DNA from: Pseudomonas sp. NFACC02
GTDB lineage: Bacteria > Pseudomonadota > Gammaproteobacteria > Pseudomonadales > Pseudomonadaceae
DNA: 54,377 nt
NCBI RefSeq assembly: GCF_900110765.1
Contig: NZ_FOEO01000024.1
Location: 24,044-78,420 of the forward strand
Direction of reading: 5' to 3'
This document shows, piece after piece, positions 1 through 7,078 of this stretch. The position numbers were made by a program, and so were the translations under genes. Each line of letters starts with the position of its first letter. The stretch's first letter is position 1. Under the pieces are notes generated by a model that was not told the origin of the DNA, did not search any database, and was given only the letters and a program-made list of their open reading frames with translations.

Positions 1-28
1 CCGCCTGCTGCTGGTTCACGCCGAAACT

Positions 29-172
29 GTAGGAGCGCGCTTGCTCTGGGCCGCACTCGGACGATCTGGCGCGCAGCGGCAGCAAAATCAGACGACTCGG
101 TTGTACCTGATACACCGCCTGCACCGGTTTTGCTGCCGGTTCCCGGCAGTTCGCGGGCAAGCGCGCTCCTAC
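29..172. repeat. REPIN-type inverted REP pair
   Basis: A 16-bp sequence beginning GTAGGAGCGCGC at 29-44 recurs as its exact inverted copy at 157-172. The roughly 110-bp spacer contains a GTACCTGATACAC core and CCGGTTCCCGG. The same layout and a related spacer occur at 6768-6901, so both are members of one REP-doublet family. Such doublets are non-autonomous and are moved by RAYT transposases encoded elsewhere. No RAYT gene is in this window. Confidence 0.8.
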
Positions 173-211
173 GCCTTCGGCAGAATCAAAAGCAGAGCTG
201 CTCCTGCTCCC

Positions 212-510
212 GCTTTTGATCTTCATACCGAGAAAGTCCAGACACCACAAAACGCGACTTGGGTGCAGGCTGAACGCAGGCGGCGCTCCGTGGGCCGAGC
301 GGCAGGGATGCCGCGAGAGCCGCCCCCGGCCATGGATGGCCGATGGCGGCGGGCCCACGGAGCGTCGCCGGAGTGAAGGTACCTCGACGAAGTCGAGGCC
401 AAACCAGGAGCAGGGCCTTTTTGGTTACTTTTTTGGCTCTTGAAAAAAGTGACCCGCTGTAAGAGCGGAACCCTAATCAGCGCCACCCTCAATAATGGAT
501 ATACACCCGA
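212..510 (+). repeat. Structured ~300-bp intergenic repeat, copy 1
   Basis: Begins GCTTTTGATCTTCATACC and continues to about AATAATGGATAT. Predicted folds are an outer stem 287-296/352-361 (10 perfect pairs) enclosing hairpins 299-304/309-314 and 319-324/345-350, the latter with inner stem 328-331/338-341. They are followed by CTCGAC-GAA-GTCGAG near 383-397 and a long stem 423-434/443-454. The related copies at 27333 and 40995 keep these stems with paired changes. Short reading frames cross it on both strands but the conservation follows the stems. Confidence 0.8.
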
Positions 511-806
511 AACCCAATGCCCACCGTGACACGAGCCGTGAACCGTGAACCGTGAACACCCAAAGTGTTCCCCCAGCAACAGCCAATCAACACTTACCCC
601 CTCCAGAATTGATCCTCCCCCAGAAGCAAATCCCCCCTGCCCCCCCTGAAGCCCCGGTTTTACTGCCGTCCAGACACATCGCCGAGGCTGGCACGCATGC
701 TGCTTTGAACCTCCCAAAGGGTCTATCCGCCCATCCCCATCGCGTTGACCGCGACCTGCACGGTGCCATGCAGCACCTCGGGTGACCGACCCCAAGGACC
801 TACAAC
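511..806. other. Intergenic region, no gene supported
   Basis: This stretch holds three tandem copies of CGTGAAC around 535-555 and a C-rich, proline-coding-like tract near 590-660. No ribosome binding site precedes the short reading frames here. An AAGGA element at about 794 belongs to the FMN reductase gene that follows. Confidence 0.5.
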
Positions 807-1388
807 ATGTTGGTAGTTTCAATCTCAGGCAGCCCCTCCACCCGCTCCCGCTCCGGCGTCGTGCTCAAACACGCCGCGCAATGGCTTACCGCTCATGGTG
901 TGGAAGTGAAAGCCGTTCGCCTTCAGGACTTCAACGCCGAAGACCTTCTCTACGCCCGCTTCGACAGCCCCGAGGTCATCGCCTTCATCGACGCCGTGGC
1001 CAAGGCCGACGGGCTCTTGATCGGCACGCCGGTGTACAAGGCCTCGTTTTCCGGCGCACTGAAAACCCTGCTCGACCTGCTGCCAGAACGCTCGCTGCAC
1101 GGCAAAGTGGTGTTGCCACTGGCCACCGGCGGCAGCATCGCCCATATGCTAGCCGTGGACTACGCCTTAAAGCCGGTACTGTCCGCGCTCAAATGCCAGG
1201 AAGTGCTGCACGGCGTATTCGCCATCGACAGCCAGATCAGCTACAGCGATAACGACCTCGGTGGCGAGCTGGATGAATTGCTGACTCAGCGCCTTCAGGA
1301 CGGGCTGGAGCATTTTCATCTCGGTCTGCAGCACCGCACAAACGCGCGGCACAAGGAAGCGGGCGGGCATTTGAAGCTGGCGCTTTAA
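807..1388 (+). CDS. ssuE: NADPH-dependent FMN reductase, SsuE-like
   Basis: A 193-residue flavodoxin-fold reductase that supplies reduced FMN to two-component monooxygenases such as alkanesulfonate monooxygenase. The N-terminus MLVVSISGSPSTRSRS is the phosphate-binding loop of the family. The block GTPVYKASFSGALKTLLDLL (about residues 73-92) and the LPLATGGS stretch are typical of SsuE/MsuE. The length is that of SsuE. AAGGA lies 8 nt before the ATG. SsuE usually heads an ssuEADCB operon, but here the next gene is a convergent LysE exporter, so this copy is stand-alone and its partner oxygenase is not visible. MsuE or another FMN reductase of the same family is the main alternative. Confidence 0.75.
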   Translation: MLVVSISGSPSTRSRSGVVLKHAAQWLTAHGVEVKAVRLQDFNAEDLLYARFDSPEVIAFIDAVAKADGLLIGTPVYKASFSGALKTLLDLLPERSLHGKVVLPLATGGSIAHMLAVDYALKPVLSALKCQEVLHGVFAIDSQISYSDNDLGGELDELLTQRLQDGLEHFHLGLQHRTNARHKEAGGHLKLAL

Positions 1389-1394
1389 ATGCCG

Positions 1395-1470
1395 ATCCCC
1401 TGTAAAGGCGCTCTCGCCCGCGAAAGCAATGTGTCTGCCCCGAAGGTATTGCCTGACACACTGCAATCGC
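1395..1470. repeat. REP-like remnant
   Basis: GTAAAGGCGCTCTCGCCCGCGA and, about 50 bp later, CAATCGCGAGCACGATCACTG resemble a degenerate inverted REP pair between the convergent FMN reductase and LysE genes. The match is partial, so this is a weak call. Confidence 0.4.
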
Positions 1471-1478
1471 GAGCACGA

Positions 1479-2081
1479 TCACTGCTCCAGCAACGGATAC
1501 AACGACAACACCAGTAATGCAGCCATCACCCCGTTAAACACCCGCAACCACAAGGGGTCGCGCAACACGTTGCGCAGCAGGCTGCCAAACCCCGCCCACA
1601 GGCTCACGGCGGGCAAATTGACGATGCCAAATACCAAGGCAATGATCGCGACGTTGGTGAAATAACCGTTCATGGGCGTATAGGTACTGATCGCGCCGAT
1701 CGCCATGACCCACGCCTTGGGGTTGACCCACTGAAACGCGGCCGCGCTCAGGTAACTCATCGGCCGGGCATTGGTCTGCTCGCTGTCGCTGGCTGGGCCG
1801 GACGTGGCGATCTTGTGCGCCAGGTACAGCAAATACGCCGCGCCTGCATATCGCAGCACGGTGTACACAATCGGGTAGGCCTTGAACACGGCGCCCAATC
1901 CAAAGCCGACCGCCAGTACCATCAGCGCAAAACCGCAGCTGATGCCGAGCATGTGGGGAATGGTGCGGTTGAAACCAAAGTTCACGCCTGAAGATAACAA
2001 CATGGTGTTGTTCGGACCGGGCGTGATCGATGAAACGAAAGCGAACAGAATGAAAGCGAGCAGCAGGTCGGCAGTCAGCAT
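1479..2081 (-). CDS. LysE/RhtB-family amino-acid exporter
   Basis: A 200-residue inner-membrane exporter of the LysE superfamily, which pumps out amino acids or small metabolites. The family signature SITPGPNNTML lies about 15-25 residues from the chosen start and is followed by five or six hydrophobic segments. The QWVNPKAW motif (middle of the protein) is also family-typical. I start at the ATG before LTADLLLAF because the 31 extra residues available upstream are polar and unlike LysE N-termini. No substrate can be read from context, since the neighbours are a convergent FMN reductase and a small lipoprotein. Confidence 0.85.
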   Translation of the reverse strand: MLTADLLLAFILFAFVSSITPGPNNTMLLSSGVNFGFNRTIPHMLGISCGFALMVLAVGFGLGAVFKAYPIVYTVLRYAGAAYLLYLAHKIATSGPASDSEQTNARPMSYLSAAAFQWVNPKAWVMAIGAISTYTPMNGYFTNVAIIALVFGIVNLPAVSLWAGFGSLLRNVLRDPLWLRVFNGVMAALLVLSLYPLLEQ

Positions 2082-2231
2082 GATGCGAGTCCAGAAGTGT
2101 CTTTGGTTCCTGGCAGCAACGCTATCGAAAGCACCGTCGGAAACACATAGACAGACACGCTGACTTTCAACCATACAGTGTCATGTAAATCGCAAACTTC
2201 AGGAAACTGTTACCGCCTTGCAGTAGACACC

Positions 2232-2507
2232 TCAGCCTTGGCGAGCCCTGGAAGTCGTGTTGACCTGAGCATTGACTTCACCACGGTTATCGAACTCGTG
2301 GGCTTGCTGCATCTGTGGCTGAGCCATCAACTGGTTTTTGCGGGCCTGATACTCGTCATAGGACAAACCACGGCGATTGAGGTCTTCGAGGGCAAGCTGG
2401 TGAGTCTCTTCAGCGGTGTAAGGACGCAGCTCAGGATGATTGTCCGTGGCACAGCCAGAGAGGACAGCGACGGTAAGCAGCATGGCAAGGGCAAGAAGGC
2501 GGTTCAT
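2232..2507 (-). CDS. Small lipoprotein, function unknown
   Basis: A 91-residue protein with a signal peptide (MNRLLALAMLLTVAVLSGC) ending in a lipobox L16-S-G-C19, so it should be lipidated at Cys19 and anchored in the envelope. The mature part is polar, with a YTAEETHQLALEDLNRRGLSYDEYQ stretch that probably forms helices. The start is fixed by a GGAG 9 nt upstream. A second in-frame ATG four codons earlier lies inside that ribosome binding site and is unlikely. I do not recognise the family. Confidence 0.75.
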   Translation of the reverse strand: MNRLLALAMLLTVAVLSGCATDNHPELRPYTAEETHQLALEDLNRRGLSYDEYQARKNQLMAQPQMQQAHEFDNRGEVNAQVNTTSRARQG

Positions 2508-2676
2508 GAGAGACTCCATTCGGCTCGTTTCGGGAATGAGTCAAGGCTACGCCCCGGCCCGTTCGAGCAGAAATCAGTCGTCTCGATAGTCGGTATTGGC
2601 TACGTTGACGCGGTCCATCCTGCTTCAGCTGCTTTAACAATCTGAGGCAGACGACGCACGACCTGTAGAAGCCTGC

Positions 2677-2699
2677 CGGAGGTTACGACGTCACCTCCG
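2677..2699. terminator. Stem-loop between lipoprotein and GntP genes
   Basis: CGGAGGT at 2677-2683 pairs with ACCTCCG at 2693-2699. It lies just past the end of the minus-strand GntP gene. No T-tract follows, so it may be a weak or factor-dependent terminator. Confidence 0.35.
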
Positions 2700-2736
2700 A
2701 CAGCTCCCACAATTGACCGGAGTGTCAGAAAAGCCG

Positions 2737-4113
2737 TTAAGCCAGCCAGTGCCATAGCAGCAGCGTGCCAATCAGCCCCACCACCGAGACGATGGTCTGC
2801 AGCACCGACCACACCCAGATCGTCTGTTTGAGCTGCAAGCCGAAGTACTCGCGAACCATCCAGAAACCCGCATCGTTGACGTGGCAGAAAAACACCGAAC
2901 CCGCACCGATCACCAGCGCCACCAGCGACGCCTCAACCGGCGCAAGACCGGCCATCATCGGCGCGAGGATGCCTGCGGTGGTGGTGGTCGCGACAGTCGC
3001 GGAGCCCGTCGCCTGACGCAACGCCACCGCGATCAGCCACGCCAGCAGCAGGTAAGGCATGTGCGCGCCTTCGGCCACTTTACTGATGGTCTGGCTGACG
3101 CCGGCATCCAGCAGGGTCTGCTTGAGGCCGCCGCCCGCGCCGATCGTCAGCAACAGCACCGCGATCGGTGCCAGGCTTTTGCGCAGCGTGCCGCCGACCT
3201 GCTCCCGGGAGAGGCCGTTGGCCCAGCCCAGACAAACCGTCGCCGCCAGGACCGCAATGCCCAACGCCACTAATGGCTCGCCGAGGAATTTCAGCGTCAG
3301 TGCGACGTTGCTCTCTGGCTCCAGAGCGATTTTGGCGAGCGTACTGCCGAGCATGAGGATCACCGGCAGCAGAATGATCAGCAGCGACACGCCGAACCCA
3401 GGCTGACGCGTGACCTCGGGTTTGGCGGAAAACAACGCACCCAGCTCTACAGGTTCTTCAACATGAAGCCGTTTGGACAGCCAGTTGCCGTACAGCGGGC
3501 CGGCCAGAATCACCGCCGGCACCGCGATGCAGAAACCCAGCAACATGGTCAGGCCCAGGTCGGCGTGCAATGCACTGACCGCGATCAGTGGCCCCGGATG
3601 CGGAGGCATCAGGGCATGCAGGGTGGTCATGCCGGCCAGTGCGGGGATCGCGATTTTCAGCAGCGGCTGGTTGGACTGACGCGCCATGACAAAAATGATC
3701 GGCACCATCATCACCAGGCCCACCTCGAAGAACAACGGCAGGCCGATGACCATCGCCACCAGCGCCATCACCCATGGCAGCGCCTTGCCTTTGCCCAAGC
3801 CGAGCAAGGTGGACGCAATACGATCCGCCGCCCCCGATTCAGCCATCAACGCGCCCAGCATCGCACCCAGCGCGATGATCATCCCCGCCTCGCCCAGGAT
3901 CCCGCCCGCGCCCTTGCTGAATGCCTTTGCAACGGCCTCCGCTGGCAACCCCGCGCCTATCCCGGCGATGAAAGTGCCCACCAGAATCGAGAGAAACGGC
4001 GGGAGTTTGGTGGCACTGATCAGCACAATAATCGTGGCAATGGCGATCAGGCAGCAGATGATCAACCGGGTGTCATGAAACACCCACGCAGCAGACGACA
4101 AATCCAAGCGCAA
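2737..4113 (-). CDS. GntP-family sugar-acid / hydroxyacid permease
   Basis: A 458-residue polytopic transporter of the gluconate permease (GntP) family: LVGTFIAGIGAGLP, GLPLFFEVGLVMMVPIIF and HALMPPHPGP are family blocks, and about 12 membrane segments are visible. The family imports gluconate or related hydroxyacids. In P. aeruginosa a GntP member sits beside ketone-body genes, so 3-hydroxybutyrate is a possible substrate given the CoA-transferase next door (inference). The start is uncertain: the first codon is TTG directly abutting AAGGGG, while TTG codons 3 (4107) and 5 (4101) have better spacing. A perfect palindrome lies 31 bp upstream (4145-4167), suggesting repression by a dimeric regulator. 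Confidence 0.85.
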   Translation of the reverse strand: MRLDLSSAAWVFHDTRLIICCLIAIATIIVLISATKLPPFLSILVGTFIAGIGAGLPAEAVAKAFSKGAGGILGEAGMIIALGAMLGALMAESGAADRIASTLLGLGKGKALPWVMALVAMVIGLPLFFEVGLVMMVPIIFVMARQSNQPLLKIAIPALAGMTTLHALMPPHPGPLIAVSALHADLGLTMLLGFCIAVPAVILAGPLYGNWLSKRLHVEEPVELGALFSAKPEVTRQPGFGVSLLIILLPVILMLGSTLAKIALEPESNVALTLKFLGEPLVALGIAVLAATVCLGWANGLSREQVGGTLRKSLAPIAVLLLTIGAGGGLKQTLLDAGVSQTISKVAEGAHMPYLLLAWLIAVALRQATGSATVATTTTAGILAPMMAGLAPVEASLVALVIGAGSVFFCHVNDAGFWMVREYFGLQLKQTIWVWSVLQTIVSVVGLIGTLLLWHWLA

Positions 4114-4144
4114 CCCCTTATCGTTCGATTCTTATTGAAAGATG

Positions 4145-4167
4145 ATCTGAAACAATTTGTTTCAGAT
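4145..4167. promoter_or_regulatory. Perfect 23-bp palindrome, probable operator of the GntP gene
   Basis: Arms of 11 bp (ATCTGAAACAA and TTGTTTCAGAT) flank a single central T. It sits 31 bp upstream of the GntP start codon, between that gene and the LysR gene. The TGAAACA/TGTTTCA half-sites resemble boxes bound by IclR-type KdgR proteins and share the TGAAAC half-site of PtxS, but the spacing differs from PtxS. Confidence 0.7.
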
Positions 4168-4261
4168 GGCCAAACGATACCGGATGCGGCAAGACGTCGC
4201 AGCGGTTTTTTCGTACAAGGTGGCCGAAACGGCCTGTCATTCATCCATTCATCTAAATGAA

Positions 4262-5167
4262 TCAGCATTTTGGAGGGATAACGCTTCCCTGCGCGCACTC
4301 GATCAGCACATCCCGCAACGCCTGAGCCGCGGCGGAGAGCTTGTGATCGGACAGGGTCATCAAGCCGATTCGACGCTCGATTCTGGGACCTTCCAGCGCA
4401 ATGCATCGGGCGCCCAGTTCTTCCATCTGCTGAATACACAACGACGGCACCGCACTGACGCCCAGCCCATTGGCCACCATGCGCCCGACCGTCGACAGCT
4501 GATGACTTTCAAACGCGACCGGCAGTTTTCCGTGCCGGGTTTGCAGGTCCTGCTCCAGCAACAGGCGCACCGCTGACGGCCGTTGCAGGGTAATGAAGTC
4601 ATGGTGCAGCAGTTCCTCCCATGTCACTTGCGCACGTTGGGCCAGCGGAGAATCCATGGGCACGACCGCGACAAACCGGTCCAGGTAAAACGAGGTGAAG
4701 GTCAGGTTGTTGCTCGACTCGGGCTCGAACCCGATACCGAGTTCGACCCGACGGTGACCGACCATTTCCAGTACCTGCTCGTTGATCACGTCATGGACCG
4801 CGACATTGACCCGTGGATAGCGCTCGCGGAACACCTTGAGCGCGATGGGCAGCAGATTGCCCGCGAACGAGGGCATTGCAGCCACCGACACCTTGCCCAT
4901 CTGTAGGGTGAAGCGCTGGCGCAGCAGTTCTTCGGTGTTATCCCAATCGGCGAGCAGTTGCCGGGCCAACGGCAGCAATGCCTCACCTTCCGGTGTCAGG
5001 CTGACATTGCGCGTGGTACGCGTCAAAAGCTGCCCGCCCAGATCGTCTTCAAGCGCCTTGATGGTCAGGCTCAGCGCTGGCTGGGAAAGGTGCAGTCGCT
5101 CCCCCGCCTGAGCGAAGCTCAAACATTGCGCCACCGCGAGAAACGCCCGGAGCTGCTTTACGTTCAT
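4262..5167 (-). CDS. LysR-family transcriptional regulator (CoA-transferase locus)
   Basis: A 301-residue LysR-type regulator: N-terminal winged helix-turn-helix (MNVKQLRAFLAVAQCLSFAQAGERLHLSQPALS, residues 1-33) followed by a periplasmic-binding-protein-like effector domain. The gene is divergent from the CoA-transferase genes with 132 bp between starts, the classic layout for control of the adjacent operon. In P. aeruginosa a LysR gene (dhcR) holds the same position beside dhcAB, so this may be its counterpart (from memory, not verified). The start at MNVKQL is chosen because the 25 residues available upstream are unlike LysR N-termini. Confidence 0.88.
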   Translation of the reverse strand: MNVKQLRAFLAVAQCLSFAQAGERLHLSQPALSLTIKALEDDLGGQLLTRTTRNVSLTPEGEALLPLARQLLADWDNTEELLRQRFTLQMGKVSVAAMPSFAGNLLPIALKVFRERYPRVNVAVHDVINEQVLEMVGHRRVELGIGFEPESSNNLTFTSFYLDRFVAVVPMDSPLAQRAQVTWEELLHHDFITLQRPSAVRLLLEQDLQTRHGKLPVAFESHQLSTVGRMVANGLGVSAVPSLCIQQMEELGARCIALEGPRIERRIGLMTLSDHKLSAAAQALRDVLIECAQGSVIPPKC

Positions 5168-5170
5168 ATA

Positions 5171-5204
5171 TTTGTTTTTCTTATCAATCGATGAAAAAAA
5201 CAAA
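5171..5204. promoter_or_regulatory. Candidate LysR operator in divergent promoter
   Basis: Nine-base arms TTTGTTTTT (5171-5179) and AAAAACAAA (5196-5204) are exact inverses. Between them TTATCA-ATC-GATGAA (5181-5195) is a quasi-palindrome of the T-N(11-13)-A form used by LysR proteins. It lies immediately upstream of the regulator start and 96 bp before the CoA-transferase gene. Confidence 0.5.
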
Positions 5205-5299
5205 ATTAACAAATCACTGGTGCGGAGAGAAGATGCAGTCAACGCATACTGACAGCCCGATTGTCAGACACAACTACAACGAAGCGGGGTCGCATCATC

Positions 5300-6001
5300 A
5301 TGGCTGGACTCGACAAACGCGTAGCAACGTACGAAGAGGCCCTCGCCGGGCTGACCGATAACATGACTGTACTGGCCGGCGGTTTCGGCTTGTGCGGCAT
5401 TCCGGAGAACCTCATCGCGCAGATCAAGCGCATGGGCGTGAAAGGCCTGACGGTGGTCTCGAACAACTGTGGTGTCGACGGCTTCGGTCTGGGCGTTCTG
5501 CTGGAAGACCGGCAGATCCGCAAGATGATCTCTTCCTATGTCGGCGAAAACGCCCTGTTCGAACGCCAGTTGCTCAGCGGCGAGCTCGAAGTCGAACTTA
5601 CCCCGCAAGGTACCCTCGCTGAAAAGCTGCGCGCAGGCGGTGCCGGCATTCCTGCTTTCTACACCGCGACCGGTTACGGCACGCCGGTGGCCGAGGGCAA
5701 GGAAACCCGCCAGTTCAACGGCCGCAACGTCATTCTTGAAGAGGCCATCACCGGCGACTTCGCGATCGTCAAGGGCTGGAAGGCCGACCATTTCGGCAAT
5801 GTGGTCTATCGCCATACCGCGCAGAACTTCAACCCGGTCGTCGCCACTGCGGGCAAGATCACCGTGGTGGAAGTCGAGGAGATTGTCGAACCGGGCGTGT
5901 TGCTGCCAACCGAGATCCACACCCCTGGCATCTATGTGGATCGCGTCATTCTGGGCACGTTCGAGAAACGCATCGAGCAGCGCACGATCAAAAAGTCCTG
6001 A
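5300..6001 (+). CDS. dhcA: 3-oxoacid CoA-transferase subunit A
   Basis: A 233-residue alpha subunit of a class I CoA-transferase (AtoD/ScoA/DhcA family), which moves CoA between a short acyl-CoA and a 3-oxo acid such as acetoacetate. The glycine-rich GGFGLCGIPENLI (residues 27-39) and VVSNNCGVDGFGLG are family signatures. The subunit B gene follows after 86 bp and a short-chain fatty-acid transporter after that. In P. aeruginosa the equivalent pair with LysR and AtoE-like neighbours is named dhcAB and was linked to dehydrocarnitine use, so the symbol is given by gene order. Acetoacetate activation is equally possible. Confidence 0.85.
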   Translation: MAGLDKRVATYEEALAGLTDNMTVLAGGFGLCGIPENLIAQIKRMGVKGLTVVSNNCGVDGFGLGVLLEDRQIRKMISSYVGENALFERQLLSGELEVELTPQGTLAEKLRAGGAGIPAFYTATGYGTPVAEGKETRQFNGRNVILEEAITGDFAIVKGWKADHFGNVVYRHTAQNFNPVVATAGKITVVEVEEIVEPGVLLPTEIHTPGIYVDRVILGTFEKRIEQRTIKKS

Positions 6002-6087
6002 CGCGCCAAGTCGACTCGAACCCCTTCATTGATTTTTCCGCAGACGACCCTCGAGCCTGCCGGACACAATAAAAGAGACCCAAGACC

Positions 6088-6744
6088 ATGGCACTCTCCC
6101 GCGAACAAATGGCACAGCGCGTTGCGCGCGAACTGCAAGACGGTTTCTACGTGAACCTGGGCATCGGCATTCCGACCCTCGTCGCCAACTACGTACCCGA
6201 AGGCATCGATGTGATGCTGCAGTCGGAAAACGGCCTGCTCGGCATGGGTGAGTTCCCGACCGAAGCCACCATCGACGCCGACATGATCAACGCCGGCAAG
6301 CAAACCGTGACCGCTCGCAAAGGCGCGTCGATTTTTTCCTCCGCCGAGTCCTTCGCCATGATCCGTGGCGGCCATGTCGACCTGACGGTGCTGGGCGCTT
6401 TCGAAGTGGACGTCGAGGGCAATATTGCGTCGTGGATGATTCCCGGCAAGCTGGTGAAAGGCATGGGCGGCGCGATGGACCTGGTCGCGGGGGCCGACAA
6501 CATCATCGTGACCATGACCCACGCGTCCAAGGATGGGGAATCCAAGTTGCTCTCGCGCTGCAGCCTGCCGCTGACCGGTGCCGGCTGCATCAAGAAAGTC
6601 CTGACCGACCTGGCCTACCTGGAAATCGAGGACGGCGCCTTCATCCTGCGCGAAACCGCACCGGGCGTGACCGTTGAAGAAATCGTCGCCAAGACCGCCG
6701 GCAAACTGATCGTGCCGGACGATGTGGTTGAGATGAAGTTCTGA
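6088..6744 (+). CDS. dhcB: 3-oxoacid CoA-transferase subunit B
   Basis: A 218-residue beta subunit of the same class I CoA-transferase. The catalytic glutamate, which forms the covalent CoA thioester, is Glu47 in S46-E-N-G49 (QSENGLLGMG). NLGIGIPTLVANY near the N-terminus is also conserved. It forms a heterotetramer with the upstream subunit in the cytoplasm. The start ATG follows an AAAAGAGAC purine tract. A REPIN follows the stop codon and separates it from the transporter gene. Confidence 0.87.
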   Translation: MALSREQMAQRVARELQDGFYVNLGIGIPTLVANYVPEGIDVMLQSENGLLGMGEFPTEATIDADMINAGKQTVTARKGASIFSSAESFAMIRGGHVDLTVLGAFEVDVEGNIASWMIPGKLVKGMGGAMDLVAGADNIIVTMTHASKDGESKLLSRCSLPLTGAGCIKKVLTDLAYLEIEDGAFILRETAPGVTVEEIVAKTAGKLIVPDDVVEMKF

Positions 6745-6767
6745 ATGCCGGACTTGCCACGCTTTTT

Positions 6768-6901
6768 GTAGGAGCGTGGCTTGTCCCGCGATCTTCCGCG
6801 AAGCGGAAGTAAAACCAGAGGGCACGGTGTATCAGATACAACTATGCCGCTTGGTTCTGCGACCGGTTCCCGGTCGATCGCGGGACAAGCCACGCTCCTA
6901 C
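6768..6901. repeat. REPIN-type inverted REP pair
   Basis: A perfect 25-bp inverted repeat: 6768-6792 (starts GTAGGAGCGTGGCTTGTCCC) and 6877-6901. The 84-bp spacer carries GTGTATCAGATACAAC and CGACCGGTTCCCGG, matching in inverted form the spacer of the pair at 29-172. It lies between dhcB and the transporter gene and may reduce read-through or stabilise the dhcAB message (inference). The rest of 6902-7078 shows nothing beyond a ribosome binding site. Confidence 0.85.
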
Positions 6902-7078
6902 AATTAGCTCGCGGGCGTCAGCTTGATAAACCCACGCCATTGCGTTGTGCCATTCTGCCTCTTCAGTCATGAAGGGGCTTTGCTGTATCTAGAGCCGGAC
7001 ATTTTTTGCGTCACTGCCCACACTCAAAACAGCTCATTCCAATAACACCCTAACAATAACTCCAAGAGGTAAAACAAC

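Noticed and set aside
41..443. Reading frames of 75-199 codons on both strands inside the repeat region
   Set aside because: They lie in the structured repeat and REP doublet; equivalent frames recur at 27.3 and 41.0 kb, and variation between copies follows stems rather than codons.
552..785. A 77-codon proline-rich frame before the FMN reductase
   Set aside because: No ribosome binding site, low-complexity C-rich composition and no family resemblance.
807..1388. Complete alkanesulfonate (ssu) operon
   Set aside because: No ssuA, ssuD, ssuC or ssuB follows; the next gene is a convergent LysE exporter.
2677..2699. Guanidine-II (mini-ykkC) riboswitch, because the loop contains ACGA
   Set aside because: Only one hairpin is present and the loop is too long; the motif needs two hairpins with ACGR tetraloops.
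4145..4167. PtxS operator
   Set aside because: The TGAAAC/GTTTCA half-sites match, but they are 5 bp apart instead of 2, so another regulator is more likely.
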